Below, one piece after another: positions 1-9,310 of a stretch of DNA of 64,000 nt (its first letter is position 1; every line of letters starts with the position of its first letter). The translations under genes were made by a program, and so were the position numbers. Origin of the DNA: Dysgonomonas sp. HDW5A (GTDB taxonomy: Bacteria > Bacteroidota > Bacteroidia > Bacteroidales > Dysgonomonadaceae); contig NZ_CP049857.1 in the NCBI RefSeq assembly GCF_011299555.1, positions 2,728,001-2,792,000 of the forward strand. Direction: 5' to 3'. The notes beneath the pieces are model-generated. The model had not been told where the DNA came from, searched no databases, and saw only the letters and a program-made list of their open reading frames with translations.

Positions 1-1434
1 AACCTCTGGGCATTAGATACTATAGGAAATAAATTCGGATGGGTGACTGATTCTAATGCGGCTAACTTTAATTATCCGTTGACCTCTTTTGTTAATAAAA
101 AACAGACAGCTCTCTTACTCGATATTAATGATGAAGGGACAAAATATCTAGAGCGTACAACACCCGAGCATGTTGATGTATACTATAAATACGAGGATAT
201 TAACTTGCATAAATATGAATTGCTGATAGCCGTAACACCTTATCTTTATCCCGATGCAGGTATTCAGGTAATTTATTATCATCCCAAAGTGTTACACTTG
301 GGTGTTGGATGTCGTAAAGACTGCGACCCTAAAGGCATTACGGATTATCTTTCTACAGAAATAAAGGGATTGAATATTGCTATGTCTTCTATAAAAGACA
401 TTTCTTCTATTGATCTGAAAAAAGATGAAGCTTTATTAGAAGATATTCAGGTCTTCTTTAAGAATATTACTGTTAATATTTACTCTGCTGATGAACTGAA
501 AGACATAGAAGTACCCAACCCTTCTCAAAAAGTAAAAGAAGTAACTTCTGTCTCGAGTGTATCGGAAGCTACCGCAATTAAAAGTGCCAATGGAGGTCCG
601 CTTATCTTAGAAAAGCAAAAAGCGGTTTTAAGTGCGGGTAACGATTTTACGTTTGCTATTGCTATTGACAAGGAAGCTATTCGCCAAGGACATATCGAAA
701 TAGTAGGAGCAGGTCCCGGTGACCCCGATTTGATTTCGGTAAAAGGTCGTTACTTTCTGGAAGCAGCCGATTTGATCCTCTATGCAGGAAGCCTTGTACC
801 TGTCGAACTTACTTATTGTGCCAAGCAAGGGGCAGTGGTAAGAAGTTCGGCTTCGATGGATTTGGAGGAGCAATTTTCAATCATGAAAGAGTTTTATGAC
901 AAAGGAAAATTAGTAGTTCGTCTGCATACCGGAGACCCATGTATTTACGGAGCTATACAAGAGCAGATGGCATTTTTTGATGAATATAAAATGTCGTATC
1001 ATATTACTCCCGGCATATCTTCCTTTTTGGCTGCGGCTGCCGCTTTGGAATCGCAATTCACCATTCCCGAGAAAGTGCAGACTATTATATTGACTCGAGG
1101 GGAGGGGAGAACGCCCATGCCCGAAAAGGAAAAATTGCACTTGCTGGCTCAATCGCAAAGTACCATGTGTATATTCCTCAGTGCAACTATTGTAGATCAA
1201 GTTCAGGAAGAATTATTAGTACATTATCCACCTACAACACCCGTAGCAGCATGCTATAAACTGACATGGAAAGATGAGCGTATCTATCGGGGCGAGTTAA
1301 AGGATTTAGCAAAGATTATCAAAGAAAACAATCTGACCTTAACTACTATGATTGTTGTGGGTGAAGCAATCGGTAACCGTGAAGGCTTATCGAAATTATA
1401 CTCTAATCAGTTTAAACATTTATTTAGAAAGTAA
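1..1434 (+). CDS. cbiG/cbiF: CbiG-CbiF fusion: cobalt-precorrin-5A hydrolase / precorrin-4 C11-methyltransferase (5' partial)
   Basis: The reading frame is open from base 1 (first residues NLWALDTIGNKFGW), so the real start lies upstream; the GTG at 43 is internal. The visible 477 codons hold the end of the CbiG N-terminal region, a CbiG C-terminal domain (GVGCRKDCD, then IYSADEL and VPNPS..V...SVSEATA), and from about residue 225 a complete CbiF/CobM SAM methyltransferase (IEIVGAGPGDPDLISVKG, LHTGDPCIYGA, TPGISSF). CbiF methylates C11 and CbiG opens the ring A lactone in the anaerobic corrin pathway, in the cytoplasm. The fusion puts two consecutive steps in one polypeptide. It leads an operon with btuC-like, btuD-like and cbiJ-cbiD. 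Its stop codon lies inside a copy of the short dispersed repeat. Confidence 0.93.
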   Translation, partial: NLWALDTIGNKFGWVTDSNAANFNYPLTSFVNKKQTALLLDINDEGTKYLERTTPEHVDVYYKYEDINLHKYELLIAVTPYLYPDAGIQVIYYHPKVLHLGVGCRKDCDPKGITDYLSTEIKGLNIAMSSIKDISSIDLKKDEALLEDIQVFFKNITVNIYSADELKDIEVPNPSQKVKEVTSVSSVSEATAIKSANGGPLILEKQKAVLSAGNDFTFAIAIDKEAIRQGHIEIVGAGPGDPDLISVKGRYFLEAADLILYAGSLVPVELTYCAKQGAVVRSSASMDLEEQFSIMKEFYDKGKLVVRLHTGDPCIYGAIQEQMAFFDEYKMSYHITPGISSFLAAAAALESQFTIPEKVQTIILTRGEGRTPMPEKEKLHLLAQSQSTMCIFLSATIVDQVQEELLVHYPPTTPVAACYKLTWKDERIYRGELKDLAKIIKENNLTLTTMIVVGEAIGNREGLSKLYSNQFKHLFRK

Positions 1435-1472
1435 GGTCTCAGACTTATTTAATTGTCTGTAATACAGTATTA
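1433..1472 (+). repeat. short dispersed palindromic element, copy 1
   Basis: Core AAGGTCTCAGACTT followed by TTATTTA and a degenerate tail ending near AGTATTA. It overlaps the TAA stop of the cbiG-cbiF fusion and fills the gap before btuC. Confidence 0.6.
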
Positions 1473-1501
1473 AATATTTGTTGTTACCTATACCAAATAA
1501 A

Positions 1502-2539
1502 ATGAACAAAAAGCATTTTACATCATTTACAATCATATTGGTTTCTATTGTGGTATTCTTTTTACTGAATCTCATACTGGGAACTATATCAATTCCCCTT
1601 CGCTCCATTTGGAATATTATCTGGCATACGGGGGACGAACCTGTTATCTGGCAAAATATAGTCTGGAAATCACGATTTCCACAAACCATAACCGCATTAT
1701 TTGCAGGAGCAGGATTAGCCATTAGCGGATTGCAAATGCAAACCGCATTCAGAAATCCGTTGGCAGGGCCTTCCGAATTGGGTATAAGTTCGGGGGCAAG
1801 CTTAGGTGTTGCTCTTATGATATTACTATCTGGAAGTTTGGGAGGTGTTGCCCTCAGCAAAGTCGGATTCTTTGGAGAGGTAGCCATTTCGTTTGCAGCC
1901 ATTGTGGGTGCATTTGCGGTTATGGCTATTATTATAGCCATTTCGCAACGGATAAGAGGGAATGTAATTCTTCTGATTATCGGTGTGATGATAGGTTATA
2001 TTGCAAGTGCCATAATAGGTGTACTTAAGTTTTTTAGTAACGATGAAGATGTACGGGCGTATGTTATCTGGGGGTTAGGTAGCTTCTCTAAAGTGTCAGG
2101 TGATCAGGTGTATACATTTGCAGGCATTATGCTTGTGTTGATACCCCTGTCTTTTCTTCTCATAAAAACACTTAACCTCATGCTATTGGGCGAAAGTTAT
2201 GCACGCAATTTGGGATTAAATATCAAGCGGTCACGATTATTAGTAATTACTTGTTCGTGTGTTCTTACAGCCATTATTACCGCCTATTGCGGGCCCATTG
2301 TATTTTTAGGGCTGGCTGTACCACATTTGTGCAGAACCATATTTCAGACATCCGATCACCGCATACTTATGCCTGCTGTTACATTGGCAGGAGCTTCTCT
2401 ATCATTGTTTTGCAATCTGATTGCCCGTATGCCGGGTATGGAAGGTGCATTGCCTATCAACTCGGTAACGGCACTTATCGGTGCACCTATTGTGATTTCT
2501 GTATTATTCGGAAAAAGAAAAAATGAAATTAGTGAATAA
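1502..2539 (+). CDS. btuC: FecCD/BtuC-family ABC transporter permease, probably corrinoid uptake
   Basis: A 345-residue hydrophobic protein with about ten membrane segments. FecCD hallmarks are visible: FPQTITALFAGAGLAISG, MQTAFRNPLAGPSELGISSG, and a late GPIVFLGLAVPHLCR loop followed by GALPINSVTALIGAPIVI. The start is the ATG giving MNKKHF; an in-frame TTG 24 bases upstream is not credible. Inner-membrane channel of an importer for siderophores, haem or B12. Because it sits inside a corrin-biosynthesis operon, and a matching BtuF-like lipoprotein is in the riboswitch operon at 7-10 kb, cobalamin or cobinamide is the likely substrate (inference). It overlaps the ATPase gene by 17 bases, suggesting translational coupling. 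Confidence 0.88.
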   Translation: MNKKHFTSFTIILVSIVVFFLLNLILGTISIPLRSIWNIIWHTGDEPVIWQNIVWKSRFPQTITALFAGAGLAISGLQMQTAFRNPLAGPSELGISSGASLGVALMILLSGSLGGVALSKVGFFGEVAISFAAIVGAFAVMAIIIAISQRIRGNVILLIIGVMIGYIASAIIGVLKFFSNDEDVRAYVIWGLGSFSKVSGDQVYTFAGIMLVLIPLSFLLIKTLNLMLLGESYARNLGLNIKRSRLLVITCSCVLTAIITAYCGPIVFLGLAVPHLCRTIFQTSDHRILMPAVTLAGASLSLFCNLIARMPGMEGALPINSVTALIGAPIVISVLFGKRKNEISE

Positions 2540-3539
2540 ACAACGAACCATACAACTAAGAAACTTATCCATTGGGTATCTCACCAAGAATAACCGAAAG
2601 ATAGTTGCATCGGATATCAATGCAGATATATTCAGTGGCGAACTTACCTGTCTATTAGGAGCAAACGGTATCGGAAAGTCAACTCTACTTCGGACATTAT
2701 CCGCATTTCAACCCAAACTCGGCGGACAAATATATATCGAAGGAAAAGAAATAGAAACGTATTCAGAGAAACAACTCTCTACTTTGATAGGAGTAGTACT
2801 TACCGAAAAGTGCGATATCAAAAACATGACGGCTCGCGAACTAATCGGTTTAGGTAGAAGCCCCTATACTGGCTTTTGGGGAACACTCAGCGATACAGAC
2901 AAGGCAATTGTGGATAAAGCCATATCGATGGTGAAGATCGAAAACCTTGCCTCCCGAATGATGCATACCTTAAGCGATGGCGAACGCCAAAAAGTAATGA
3001 TTACAAAAGCATTGGCACAAGAAACCCCAATTATCTTTTTGGACGAACCAACCGCATTTCTTGATTTTCCGAGTAAAGTCGAGATTATGCAATTGCTTCA
3101 TCGATTATCACGTCAAACCAATAAAACGATATTCTTATCGACTCACGATTTAGAACTGGCACTTCAAATTGCTGATAAAATATGGTTGATCGACAAACAA
3201 TCGGGCATCAATATAGGCACTCCCGAAGACCTGTCATTGAGCGGACACCTTACCTCTTTCTTTGCCCGAAAGGGAATTCTATTTGATGAGGAAACAGGCT
3301 TATTTCGAATCGAAAACACATATACCAAACAGATTAAATTGACAGGACATGGGCAAATGTACTCTATGGTTCGAAAAGCCCTGCTCCGCAACGGAATATT
3401 AGCTACCCGAAATATAGAGTCGGTAGATTATATAGAAGTTACTAACGGAGAAAATAAAGAAATAAAGATATTTCAATCAGATAAAGAACCCGTATCGGTT
3501 TACAGTATAGCAACACTACTCGATACATTAAAACTATGA
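2523..3539 (+). CDS. btuD: ABC transporter ATP-binding protein, BtuD/FecE type
   Basis: 338 residues. Walker A GANGIGKST at about 47-54, signature LSDGE at 150-154, Walker B IIFLDEP at 170-176 and an H-loop STHDLE. The nucleotide-binding domain ends near residue 255; the last 80 residues form an extra C-terminal region seen in some FecE-like ATPases, function unknown. It powers the permease encoded just upstream (17-base overlap), and its stop overlaps the start of cbiJ-cbiD (ATGA arrangement), so the genes are very probably co-translated. Confidence 0.9.
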   Translation: MKLVNKQRTIQLRNLSIGYLTKNNRKIVASDINADIFSGELTCLLGANGIGKSTLLRTLSAFQPKLGGQIYIEGKEIETYSEKQLSTLIGVVLTEKCDIKNMTARELIGLGRSPYTGFWGTLSDTDKAIVDKAISMVKIENLASRMMHTLSDGERQKVMITKALAQETPIIFLDEPTAFLDFPSKVEIMQLLHRLSRQTNKTIFLSTHDLELALQIADKIWLIDKQSGINIGTPEDLSLSGHLTSFFARKGILFDEETGLFRIENTYTKQIKLTGHGQMYSMVRKALLRNGILATRNIESVDYIEVTNGENKEIKIFQSDKEPVSVYSIATLLDTLKL

Positions 3540-5353
3540 TACTTATATTAGGAGGAACAACCGAAGGACGCCATGCAGTAACCGTGTGCGATGAAGCATC
3601 AAAATCTTATTATTATTCGACTAAAGGCGAATCGCAGGAGATAATTTGTGCAAATGGCACTCGTCTGACAGGAGCATTAGATGAAAATGCGATGGAAGCT
3701 ATTTGTATAGAAAAGAACATTCGCCTTTTGGTAGATGCTGCCCATCCGTTTGCAGTGGTTCTTCATCAGACAATTGCTAAAGTATCCGAGAAATTGAATA
3801 TCCCCGTTGTTCGTTACGAAAGAAGCTATCCCGAACACGATGAAGATATTATTTGGTGCGATTCGTATGACGATGCTATTAATTACCTCGAAAGACATAA
3901 CATAGATAATCTTCTGGCATTAACAGGAGTAAATACCCTTGTGAAGTTAAAACCCTATTGGCAATCACATAATTGCTGGTTCAGAATATTAGATAGGCAA
4001 GAATCAAGAGCATTGGTTGATGAAGTACAATTTCCATTCGAAAAGATTATTTATTATCAGCAGGGAGAAGACGATACGCCTCTATTCGAGAAGCTACAAC
4101 CCGAAGCAATAATAACCAAAGAAAGTGGTGAATCGGGAGGCTTCAACGAGAAAGTAAAGGCTGCCCGAGAATTAAATATCCCTGTTTTAGCAGTAAAACG
4201 TCCGCCCTTATCTCTCCATTTTATTCCTGTACATGGCGAAAATGGATTGCGGAAAATGATAGAAAAGTTAGTTCCTGATTTTTTCGAGTTAAGAACGGGA
4301 TATACTACGGGAACTTGTGCAACGGCAGCCACAAAAGCTGCTCTTACAGCATTATTAACAGGCAATCAGTTAAACGAAATAAGCATAACTCTACCTAGTG
4401 GCGAATGGATATACATACCTATCGAAGCAACTACTTTTGGAGATAACGAAGTTACTTGTATCGTGATTAAAGACGCAGGAGACGACCCCGATGTAACCAA
4501 TAAGCAGGAAATAACATCAACTGTACGATTAAATACGGAAAAAAGAGGTGTACATTTTCTACAGGGAAAAGGAGTCGGTGTTGTAACTCTACCTGGTTTA
4601 GGATTGGAGATAGGAGGTCCTGCCATCAACGCAACACCTCGAAAGATGATAAAGCGGGAAGTATTCAAAGTACTTCGTCACAATCAATATAAACTGCCCG
4701 ATCATAGTATTCGTATCGGTGTAGATGTAACTATTGCGGTTCCCAATGGTGAAGAGATAGCCAAGCGGACATTCAATCCTAAATTAGGAATCATTGGAGG
4801 AATATCTATTATAGGAACTTCGGGAGTCGTAAAACCTTTTTCTTCGGATGCTTTCATTCGATCCATACGCAGAGAGATGGGGGTAACCAAAGCTCTCTAT
4901 TGCGAGCGTGTAGTAATCAATTCAGGAGCGAAGAGCGAAAAAATCGTGAAGCAGCTGTATCCAGAATTACCCGGTCAGGCTTTTATTCACTACGGAAATT
5001 TTATTGGTGAAACAATAAAAATAGCTGCCGATCTGGGCTTTAAATACGTAACTATGGGTATTATGCTCGGAAAAGCCGTAAAGCTTGCCGAAGGCTCATT
5101 GGATACGCACAGCAAAAAAGTGGTGATGAATAAAGAATTTCTTTCGGATATAGCCGTGCAGGCTGGTTGCTCAGACTCAACCATCGAAGCCATGCAGAAT
5201 ATTACTTTAGCACGTCAATTATGGGAAATTATCCCCGAGACTAAATTCTTCTCGTTGATTATACAAAAATGTCATGAAGTATGTACACCTCTTCTGCCCG
5301 ATGGTGAGCTGACTGTTTTTCTGATTGACGAGGAGGGTAAAATAATACGATAA
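3536..5353 (+). CDS. cbiJ/cbiD: CbiJ-CbiD fusion: precorrin-6A reductase / cobalt-precorrin-5B C1-methyltransferase
   Basis: 605 residues in two enzyme modules. Residues 1-245 are CbiJ/CobK-like (ILGGTTEGR at the nucleotide-binding N terminus, VDAAHPFA at 67-74, TKESGESGG at 194-202). Residues 250-605 are CbiD, opening with ELRTGYTTGTCATAA and later VTLPGLGLEIGGPAIN. CbiD adds the C1 methyl group and CbiJ reduces cobalt-precorrin-6A, so consecutive steps are again fused. CbiD and CbiG mark the oxygen-independent route. Last gene of the operon; it ends only 3 bases from the end of the convergent ankyrin gene. Confidence 0.94.
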   Translation: MILILGGTTEGRHAVTVCDEASKSYYYSTKGESQEIICANGTRLTGALDENAMEAICIEKNIRLLVDAAHPFAVVLHQTIAKVSEKLNIPVVRYERSYPEHDEDIIWCDSYDDAINYLERHNIDNLLALTGVNTLVKLKPYWQSHNCWFRILDRQESRALVDEVQFPFEKIIYYQQGEDDTPLFEKLQPEAIITKESGESGGFNEKVKAARELNIPVLAVKRPPLSLHFIPVHGENGLRKMIEKLVPDFFELRTGYTTGTCATAATKAALTALLTGNQLNEISITLPSGEWIYIPIEATTFGDNEVTCIVIKDAGDDPDVTNKQEITSTVRLNTEKRGVHFLQGKGVGVVTLPGLGLEIGGPAINATPRKMIKREVFKVLRHNQYKLPDHSIRIGVDVTIAVPNGEEIAKRTFNPKLGIIGGISIIGTSGVVKPFSSDAFIRSIRREMGVTKALYCERVVINSGAKSEKIVKQLYPELPGQAFIHYGNFIGETIKIAADLGFKYVTMGIMLGKAVKLAEGSLDTHSKKVVMNKEFLSDIAVQAGCSDSTIEAMQNITLARQLWEIIPETKFFSLIIQKCHEVCTPLLPDGELTVFLIDEEGKIIR

Positions 5354-5356
5354 AGT

Positions 5357-6868
5357 TTATTTTTTAACTCTGATTTGATTGAGGAATGGTTCAACCTTCT
5401 TGTCCTGTTTCGAATAGTTCTCGACAAGAAGATACAAAGAGCGTTTATAAATGTCGCGTACATTGTTTGGATCAATACTTTTCCAAAGGGAATTTAATTT
5501 CTTGACAAGCTCTTTTTCACCTGTCATATTAGTAGCTTCCTCCTCCGAAATTTTTTCTAATCTCCGTATATACCATATCATTTCTCTGACAGCCCTTTCG
5601 TGCTCATTTCTCAGATTGATAGGGTTAATCATATCTTCGATAGTCAGATAAAGAACTTCTATTCCGGTTGTATCATCTACAGTCCATCCTTTTGCAGTAA
5701 TTGGTATTTGCCCGGCTTTTGTCTTCTTTTCTTTTTCTTGTTTTTTAGGCACTCTATTGTCTGCAGGCTTATCTTGTGACGGTTGACGAGGCTTTATAAT
5801 AACCGAGACCGGACGGTTATTAGGGGCAGGAGGTGTATTCAATATTGTAGAGACCGAAACCCAAAGAGCCTGTAAGCGATGGCGTTGTATTATTAAGGTA
5901 GCGATAACGCCTAATGATATAAATACAACTATCCATACTTTATAATACTTTTGTTCGGCTTCTTCTTTTTCTTTTAGGATTCTTTCTTCGTATTCTTTAT
6001 GACGCTTCGCTGCCTCGAATATAGCTTGATCCAGCTCATCTTCATTTACTATCTTTGGTATTGGCTTTGCATAGGACTCTTTCTCTAACTTTTGTGATAT
6101 TTTGGCTCCCGACTCAATCCATTCTCGGTATGCAGCCATATAATTCACGATATTCTTTCGATGTCTTTCAGTGCGGACTAATGGTGATGATAGTAATTTT
6201 TCATTGTCGAGAGATATTCCGTAATCATCCCAAATCTTGATTAAAGAGAAGTCCGTATTCTTATCTGTTTTAGTAATCCCATAAATAGGATCAGCCTTTA
6301 AAATAATATGCCAAACAATTAAATTCCTGCCGGTTTCGTCTGATACCTGAGCCCCTTTACTTAACAAGTACCTAACCATTTTAGTGTTTCCCCGTTGCGA
6401 GGCTGTGGCTACTGTACTACCTAGGTCTTTATTTTTAATATCGAGCTTTGCTCCTGCTTCAATCAAAAAATCGACCATCGAAATATCCTTTGATGCTATG
6501 CCGTAATCGAGAACCGTGAGATTTTGCAGCATCAGCATGGCTAAAGCATTTTTATCACTATTGTATTCTGACTTATGTTTGATGCGGTAATTGACTTTAG
6601 CTCCTTTCTCTATTAATAAGCTTGCCAGTTCTTTGTTGTTATTGCGAGCGGCAAACATGAGTAGGCTTTGTCCGTAATCATCGGTGAGATTGGCATTTCC
6701 TCCTTCATTTAATAAACGTTCTGCTAAGGTTTGAAAATTCTCGGATACAGCTTCTAATAATTCTTTTTCCTCGACCGTAGATGCTATTTTTTGCGCCGAT
6801 AGACTAACCGACAAAAGACAGAATAAAAATAGGATGTAGAATTTTCGGTATAAATGCTTGTCGGACAT
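5357..6868 (-). CDS. ankyrin-repeat protein with signal peptide and one membrane segment
   Basis: 503 residues. A signal peptide (FCLLSVSLSAQ, about 8-25) is followed by about four ankyrin-like repeats at 50-200 (GQSLLMFAARNNNKELASLLIEKGA, split by a non-repeat stretch, then FLIEAGAKL and YLLSKGAQV). A charged coiled-coil stretch at 285-308 leads into a membrane helix at 311-328, then a proline-rich linker and a helical C-terminal domain of about 120 residues. The ankyrin part is probably periplasmic and the C-terminal part cytoplasmic, which would suit a signalling or scaffolding role; partner and function are unknown. Single gene between the two cobalamin operons and not obviously part of either. 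Confidence 0.72.
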   Translation of the reverse strand: MSDKHLYRKFYILFLFCLLSVSLSAQKIASTVEEKELLEAVSENFQTLAERLLNEGGNANLTDDYGQSLLMFAARNNNKELASLLIEKGAKVNYRIKHKSEYNSDKNALAMLMLQNLTVLDYGIASKDISMVDFLIEAGAKLDIKNKDLGSTVATASQRGNTKMVRYLLSKGAQVSDETGRNLIVWHIILKADPIYGITKTDKNTDFSLIKIWDDYGISLDNEKLLSSPLVRTERHRKNIVNYMAAYREWIESGAKISQKLEKESYAKPIPKIVNEDELDQAIFEAAKRHKEYEERILKEKEEAEQKYYKVWIVVFISLGVIATLIIQRHRLQALWVSVSTILNTPPAPNNRPVSVIIKPRQPSQDKPADNRVPKKQEKEKKTKAGQIPITAKGWTVDDTTGIEVLYLTIEDMINPINLRNEHERAVREMIWYIRRLEKISEEEATNMTGEKELVKKLNSLWKSIDPNNVRDIYKRSLYLLVENYSKQDKKVEPFLNQIRVKK

Positions 6869-6961
6869 AGTATTTAGAAAACAGGTCGGTAACTAAAATC
6901 TGTAATGTTACATTTTAAATCTTGTAACTTATTATTGTAATTTACCTCCTCCGGTAATAAT

Positions 6962-6978
6962 CTGGTCTGAGACCCTAA
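6962..6978. repeat. short dispersed palindromic element, copy 2 (core only)
   Basis: Core TGGTCTGAGACCCTA, about 95 bases upstream of the ankyrin gene start. The tail is not clearly recognisable. Confidence 0.5.
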
Positions 6979-7029
6979 ATTAGTGTGTGAATTTATTTTT
7001 CTCAAAGATATACACCTTTTCTAAAAAAC

Positions 7030-7065
7030 AAAGCGAGATGTAGGTTTAAATTTACATCTCGCTTT
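7030..7065 (-). terminator. intrinsic terminator of the cbiL-btuF-cobT operon
   Basis: Perfect 13-bp stem (AAAGCGAGATGTA / TACATCTCGCTTT) around a short AT loop. On the minus strand it is followed by TTTGTTTTTT, just after the cobT stop. Confidence 0.85.
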
Positions 7066-7084
7066 GGTGTCTGTTATATATACT

Positions 7085-8122
7085 TTAAAAATATTTCGTC
7101 ACTTGAATTTTCTTGAAAGAATTCATCTCATTAATCATCCTTACTGACGAATCAACAATGGGATAAGCACACAAAGCACCCGTTCCTTCTCCTAATCGAT
7201 AACCTAAATGCAGGATAGGTTTTGCATTTAAGTATTTAAGAACCAGTTTATGTCCGGCCTCATCACCCTGATGTCCGAAAATAGCATAATACAATACATT
7301 TTCATTCAATTTAGATGCAGCAAGCAGGCAGTTGGTCATAATAAAACCATCAACCAGAATGACCATTTTCAATTCGGCAGCCTTTAGCATAGCACCTACA
7401 GCCATCACCATTTCGTAACCGCCAAAGTAACGGATAATATCTTCGGGCGAATTATCCCCCTTATAATTTTCTTTAGCCTGTTTCAAAACATTATACTTAT
7501 GTTCCATTATATTTCCTGTATGATCGCAACCTGCACCTACGCAATCTTTCAATGGAATATCTGTCAAACAAGCTGTCCATAAGGCTGATGCTGAAGTATT
7601 GGTAATACCCATTTCTCCAAAACCGATAACGTTACACCCTTTGTCGAAACAAGCCTGTACACAATCTGCACCACGTTGTATTGCCAAGTCCATTTCTTCG
7701 TGAGTCATAGCAGCCTCATTCAGATAGTTCCGGGTGCTTTTTCGGATCTTTTTATCGATAATCGGATCTTCGGGTTTAAAATCGAAATTAACCCCTGCAT
7801 CTACAATCTGTAATTCGATTTTATGTTGACGAGCCAGAAAATTAATACCCGCACCTCCTGCCCAGAAATTGGCTACCATCTGAAAGGTTACTTCCTGTGG
7901 CGACGGGCTTACCCCTTCGGCTGCAATGCCATGATCTCCGGCAAATACAATATGATGAGGATTAATTAATTTAGGTTCTAATGTTTGCTGAATCCAACCA
8001 ATTTGCATGGCTAAATCTTCCAATACTCCCAACGAGCCTTTTGGCTTGGTCAGATTATCTATTTTTTCTTGTAAATAAGAACGAACTTCGTCCTTTGGTT
8101 TTTCAATGTTGAATTGTAGCAT
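7085..8122 (-). CDS. cobT: CobT copy 1: nicotinate-nucleotide--dimethylbenzimidazole phosphoribosyltransferase
   Basis: 345 residues, the usual CobT length. It moves phosphoribose from nicotinate mononucleotide to the lower-ligand base, making alpha-ribazole phosphate for the nucleotide loop of cobalamin. Visible motifs: [58 protein letters not shown] and the catalytic-Glu loop [13 protein letters not shown] near the C terminus. Third gene of the riboswitch operon, 35 bases after btuF. A second cobT lies at 49306-50349 with clearly different sequence in the middle region, so this is old paralogy and not a recent duplication. Confidence 0.96.
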   Translation of the reverse strand: MLQFNIEKPKDEVRSYLQEKIDNLTKPKGSLGVLEDLAMQIGWIQQTLEPKLINPHHIVFAGDHGIAAEGVSPSPQEVTFQMVANFWAGGAGINFLARQHKIELQIVDAGVNFDFKPEDPIIDKKIRKSTRNYLNEAAMTHEEMDLAIQRGADCVQACFDKGCNVIGFGEMGITNTSASALWTACLTDIPLKDCVGAGCDHTGNIMEHKYNVLKQAKENYKGDNSPEDIIRYFGGYEMVMAVGAMLKAAELKMVILVDGFIMTNCLLAASKLNENVLYYAIFGHQGDEAGHKLVLKYLNAKPILHLGYRLGEGTGALCAYPIVDSSVRMINEMNSFKKIQVTKYF

Positions 8123-8157
8123 CTTTATTTAGAGTTTAATTTATTTGATATCGTTAT

Positions 8158-9309
8158 TTAGTGCAATATTTCGTAATATACAGGCTTATGATCGGGCAAC
8201 AGTTCAGGATGAAAAGCCTTTATCAAATCAGCCAGAACAACTTCGGGTTCAACAGGAGCTTTTTCGTAGAATGGTTTCTGACGAAGATTGCAGTATACCA
8301 CTTTCTTCTCTTTAAAAGCTTTAAAGTCTGCATACCGAGCATCGCTTTGCTTCATTGCTTCGTACGAATAGTCGCCGTCGTGACTTACGAGCATACGCCA
8401 AAAATCGGCATCTGCTCCCTTAGAATATACCGATTCGAAATCCATATTTATACCTCCAGTTTCGGTATTGTCTTTCAGAAAATATTCAGCTCCTGCATCA
8501 CGGAATTGTTGAGCCAGAAAGCTTTTACCACCTACTACATACCAATTGCCCGAACGCATTTCGCCACTCAAAACAATAGGCTTTTTGTCCGCTTTAGAAG
8601 CAAGAGTCATCAGGTCTTGATATTTCTTTTCTATCTCTGCGAATTGACTGTTCGCCTGTTGTTCAAAGCCCAGCAGCATGGCTGTAAATTTAATCCATTC
8701 GGCTTGCCCAAGAGCAGAAGTCTCCTTATAACCCAGAAAAGTCACCAGAGGAATATTCAGATCCTTGATCGATTCATACCCTCCACGTTTAAATGGAGAT
8801 ACAAGTATAATGTCAGGATCGAGTGCCATAACCACCTCATTGTCAAAATTACCCTCTATGCCTATCTGGCTGGCCTGTCCGTTTTTGATACGGTCTTTCA
8901 TCTGTTGGTTGAATAAATAATGCGTGCTGGTCATTCCTACGACTTTATCAATAGCATCCAGTTTTATAAAATTAGATAATTGAAGAGTAGTCATGCAAAC
9001 AACCTTCTGAACGGGAACCTCTATAATAGTGTAATCTTTCGGTATTCCCTCGTGGCTTTGCCCCCGATTGACTAACGCATAGCGATACACAGTCTCGCTT
9101 TCGTGTTGAGGGTCTTGAACATCCACCAATCGGTAGTTATCGTTATATGAAACGCTGAAACCTTGTGCGTATTTGACTTCGATGTGAACCGAATCGGATG
9201 AGCTTGCCGTAGATAAGGTAGTTGCACTTTCACTCTGCTGATTATTCTTGCAACCGCTGAAAGCGAAGCCGATAAATAAAGTCAGACAAATAATTATTGA
9301 GCTTTTCAT
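8158..9309 (-). CDS. btuF: BtuF/FecB-type substrate-binding lipoprotein
   Basis: 383 residues. Signal peptide and lipobox (LTLFIGFAFSGC, Cys near 19), so a lipid-anchored periplasmic binding protein. The class III fold is indicated by VVCMTTLQLSNFIKLDAIDKVVG, then ALDPDIILVSPF, and a C-terminal lobe with FYEKAPVEPEVVLADLIKAFHPEL. It should hand substrate to the BtuCD-like transporter at 1502-3539. Its place between cbiL and cobT under a cobalamin riboswitch supports a corrinoid substrate rather than a siderophore (inference). It starts 1 base after the cbiL stop. Confidence 0.87.
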   Translation of the reverse strand: MKSSIIICLTLFIGFAFSGCKNNQQSESATTLSTASSSDSVHIEVKYAQGFSVSYNDNYRLVDVQDPQHESETVYRYALVNRGQSHEGIPKDYTIIEVPVQKVVCMTTLQLSNFIKLDAIDKVVGMTSTHYLFNQQMKDRIKNGQASQIGIEGNFDNEVVMALDPDIILVSPFKRGGYESIKDLNIPLVTFLGYKETSALGQAEWIKFTAMLLGFEQQANSQFAEIEKKYQDLMTLASKADKKPIVLSGEMRSGNWYVVGGKSFLAQQFRDAGAEYFLKDNTETGGINMDFESVYSKGADADFWRMLVSHDGDYSYEAMKQSDARYADFKAFKEKKVVYCNLRQKPFYEKAPVEPEVVLADLIKAFHPELLPDHKPVYYEILH

Positions 9310-9310
9310 T

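Noticed and set aside
8161-8916. 251-codon plus-strand ORF
   Set aside because: Antisense shadow of the btuF-like gene, which has a clear lipobox, fold motifs and operon context.
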